Source: Bacteroides sp. (GTDB taxonomy: Bacteria > Bacteroidota > Bacteroidia > Bacteroidales > Muribaculaceae). From it: a stretch of DNA of 64,000 bases. Below, piece after piece: positions 62,951 to 64,000 of this stretch (position 1 is the first letter of the stretch; the number at the start of each line of letters is the position of its first letter). Under the pieces are notes generated by a model. It did no database searches. It was not told where the DNA came from and saw only the letters and a list, made by a program, of their open reading frames with translations. Position numbers and translations under genes: made by a program. The DNA is taken from contig JAMPBJ010000004.1 of the NCBI GenBank assembly GCA_023666835.1, forward strand, positions 1 to 64,000, written 5' to 3'.

Positions 62951-63508
62951 TCAGACTGTCAGGATCTCTTTTTCCTTGGCGGCAAAGAGGTCGTCGATCT
63001 TCTTCAGGTATTTGTCGTGAAGTTTCTGGGCTGATGCTTCGGCGTCTTTTTCAACGTCCTCGGGCATACCTTGTTTCACGGCTTTTTTCAGACCATCGAT
63101 GGCATCGCGGCGTGCGTTGCGCACCGATACTTTTGCATTTTCTGCTTCGGCTTTCGACTGTTTGACGAGCGATTTACGACGTTCCTCTGTCAACGGCGGG
63201 ATCGACAGACGGATCACTTCACCATTGTTTTCAGGTGTGATGCCGAGTTCTGAATTGATGATAGCCTTTTCGATTTCCTTGAACATCGATTTCTCCCAGG
63301 GAGTGATGGCAATGGTACGTGCATCGGGCACCGACACATTGGCCACATTGCTAATGGGCACTGCGCTGCCATAATATTCGACACGGATGCCGTCAATGAG
63401 TTTCGGATTTGCCTTGCCGGCGCGGATGTGCGACAATGATTCGTCGAGATAAGCCACGGCCATCTCCATTTTTTCCTCAGCGGGATTGAGATAATCTTTA
63501 ACTTCCAT
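62951..63508 (-). CDS. frr: Ribosome recycling factor
   Basis: A 185-residue protein, full length for the family, that splits post-termination ribosomes with EF-G. The start at 63508 ([13 protein letters not shown]) is chosen over one 9 codons upstream because of the length match. Patterns: [20 protein letters not shown] and EEVRLSI-like [19 protein letters not shown] near 104-122. Downstream of pyrH by 53 bases, the usual pairing. Confidence 0.97.
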   Translation of the reverse strand: MEVKDYLNPAEEKMEMAVAYLDESLSHIRAGKANPKLIDGIRVEYYGSAVPISNVANVSVPDARTIAITPWEKSMFKEIEKAIINSELGITPENNGEVIRLSIPPLTEERRKSLVKQSKAEAENAKVSVRNARRDAIDGLKKAVKQGMPEDVEKDAEASAQKLHDKYLKKIDDLFAAKEKEILTV

Positions 63509-63561
63509 ATGATTGTTTGTTTTTTTGATTGTCAAAGTAATATTAGCGTCAAGGATGAAGA

Positions 63562-64000
63562 TTAATAAACCACCGTGCCGATAGGTTTGCCTTCAACCAC
63601 CTTGGCGAGATTGCCCACAGTGTCCATGTCGAACACCACGATAGGGAGATTGTTTTCCTTGCACAGTGCTGTAGCCGTCAGGTCCATGACGCGCAAACCG
63701 CGTGCAAGCACTTCATCGTAGGAAATACGGTCGAATTTTGTTGCCGATGGATCTTTTTCGGGATCAGCGGTGTAGACTCCGTCGATACGCGTACCCTTGA
63801 ACATTGCATCGGCTTTGATTTCAACACCACGCAGAGCAGCTCCAGTGTCGGTGGTGAAAAACGGATTGCCCGTTCCTCCGGCCATGATAGCCACCACGCC
63901 CGCTTCAAGAGTTTCGATGGCTCGACGGTTGCTGTAGTGTTCACCGATGGGAAACATGTTGATGGCCGTCAACACCTTTGCGGGCTGACCAATGGCTTCG
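63562..64000 (-). CDS. pyrH: Uridylate kinase PyrH, 3' part
   Basis: The C-terminal portion of UMP kinase, which makes UDP from UMP; the N-terminus lies beyond the window edge. Seen: [20 protein letters not shown], the phosphate/nucleotide site, [17 protein letters not shown] and the C-terminal [18 protein letters not shown], all typical. It continues to the window edge in frame. Adjacent to frr, as in many bacteria. Confidence 0.96.
   Translation of the reverse strand, partial: EAIGQPAKVLTAINMFPIGEHYSNRRAIETLEAGVVAIMAGGTGNPFFTTDTGAALRGVEIKADAMFKGTRIDGVYTADPEKDPSATKFDRISYDEVLARGLRVMDLTATALCKENNLPIVVFDMDTVGNLAKVVEGKPIGTVVY

Overview
The window looks like a chromosomal segment of a gut-type member of the Bacteroidales, plausibly Muribaculaceae (the family is an inference, not shown by any single gene). 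The evidence is the Bacteroidota promoter signature (TTTG, about 20 bp, TAnnTTTG) upstream of many genes, lipoproteins with Bacteroidota-style boxes, a carboxypeptidase-like-regulatory/TonB-dependent receptor with DUF5689/DUF6359 lipoproteins, C-terminal domains resembling type IX secretion sorting domains, and a Bacteroidota-type division and cell wall (dcw) cluster. No rRNA, tRNA, CRISPR array or intact insertion sequence was seen.

Layout. 1-2.6 kb (minus): lipoprotein, membrane-anchored pseudokinase-like protein and a GNAT-like protein, after 9-bp periodic repeats. 2.7-9.0 kb (plus): GH3-family adenylating enzyme, small envelope proteins, a SIMPL protein, YqeY-like protein, serS, a SpoU-type methyltransferase and a lipoprotein. 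9.0-10.8 kb is a small unstable-looking region: a long palindromic element, two mutually exclusive hairpins, a small secreted ORF and a frameshifted secreted-protein gene behind a consensus promoter. 10.8-15.5 kb: ribF, a HAD phosphatase, a secreted endonuclease I, an Lrp/AsnC regulator and an ECF sigma factor.

15.9-22.5 kb is the most distinctive part: six consecutive FKBP-type prolyl isomerase paralogues (cytoplasmic, secreted and lipoprotein forms), a seventh lipoprotein that keeps only the N-terminal-like part, and a sirtuin without zinc-ligand cysteines inserted among them with a 4-bp overlap to the next FKBP. 22.7-38.0 kb is the dcw cluster rsmH-ftsL-ftsI-murE-mraY-murD-ftsW-murG-murC-ftsQ-ftsA-ftsZ, without an mraZ gene, closed by a strong hairpin.

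38.1-50.0 kb (minus): Bax inhibitor-1-like protein, argS, a glycosyltransferase/DUF389/flippase trio with 4-bp overlaps, ruvB, DUF4254, a histidine phosphatase and an unusual 695-residue membrane protein. 50.1-50.3 kb holds a second palindromic element sharing its core with the one at 9.1-9.3 kb. 50.4-58.1 kb (minus) is a three-gene surface operon (TonB-dependent receptor and two large lipoproteins). 58.4-61.8 kb (plus): a Na/Pi cotransporter, an orphan response regulator and rnhB. 61.8-64.0 kb (minus): a secreted protein, frr and the partial pyrH.
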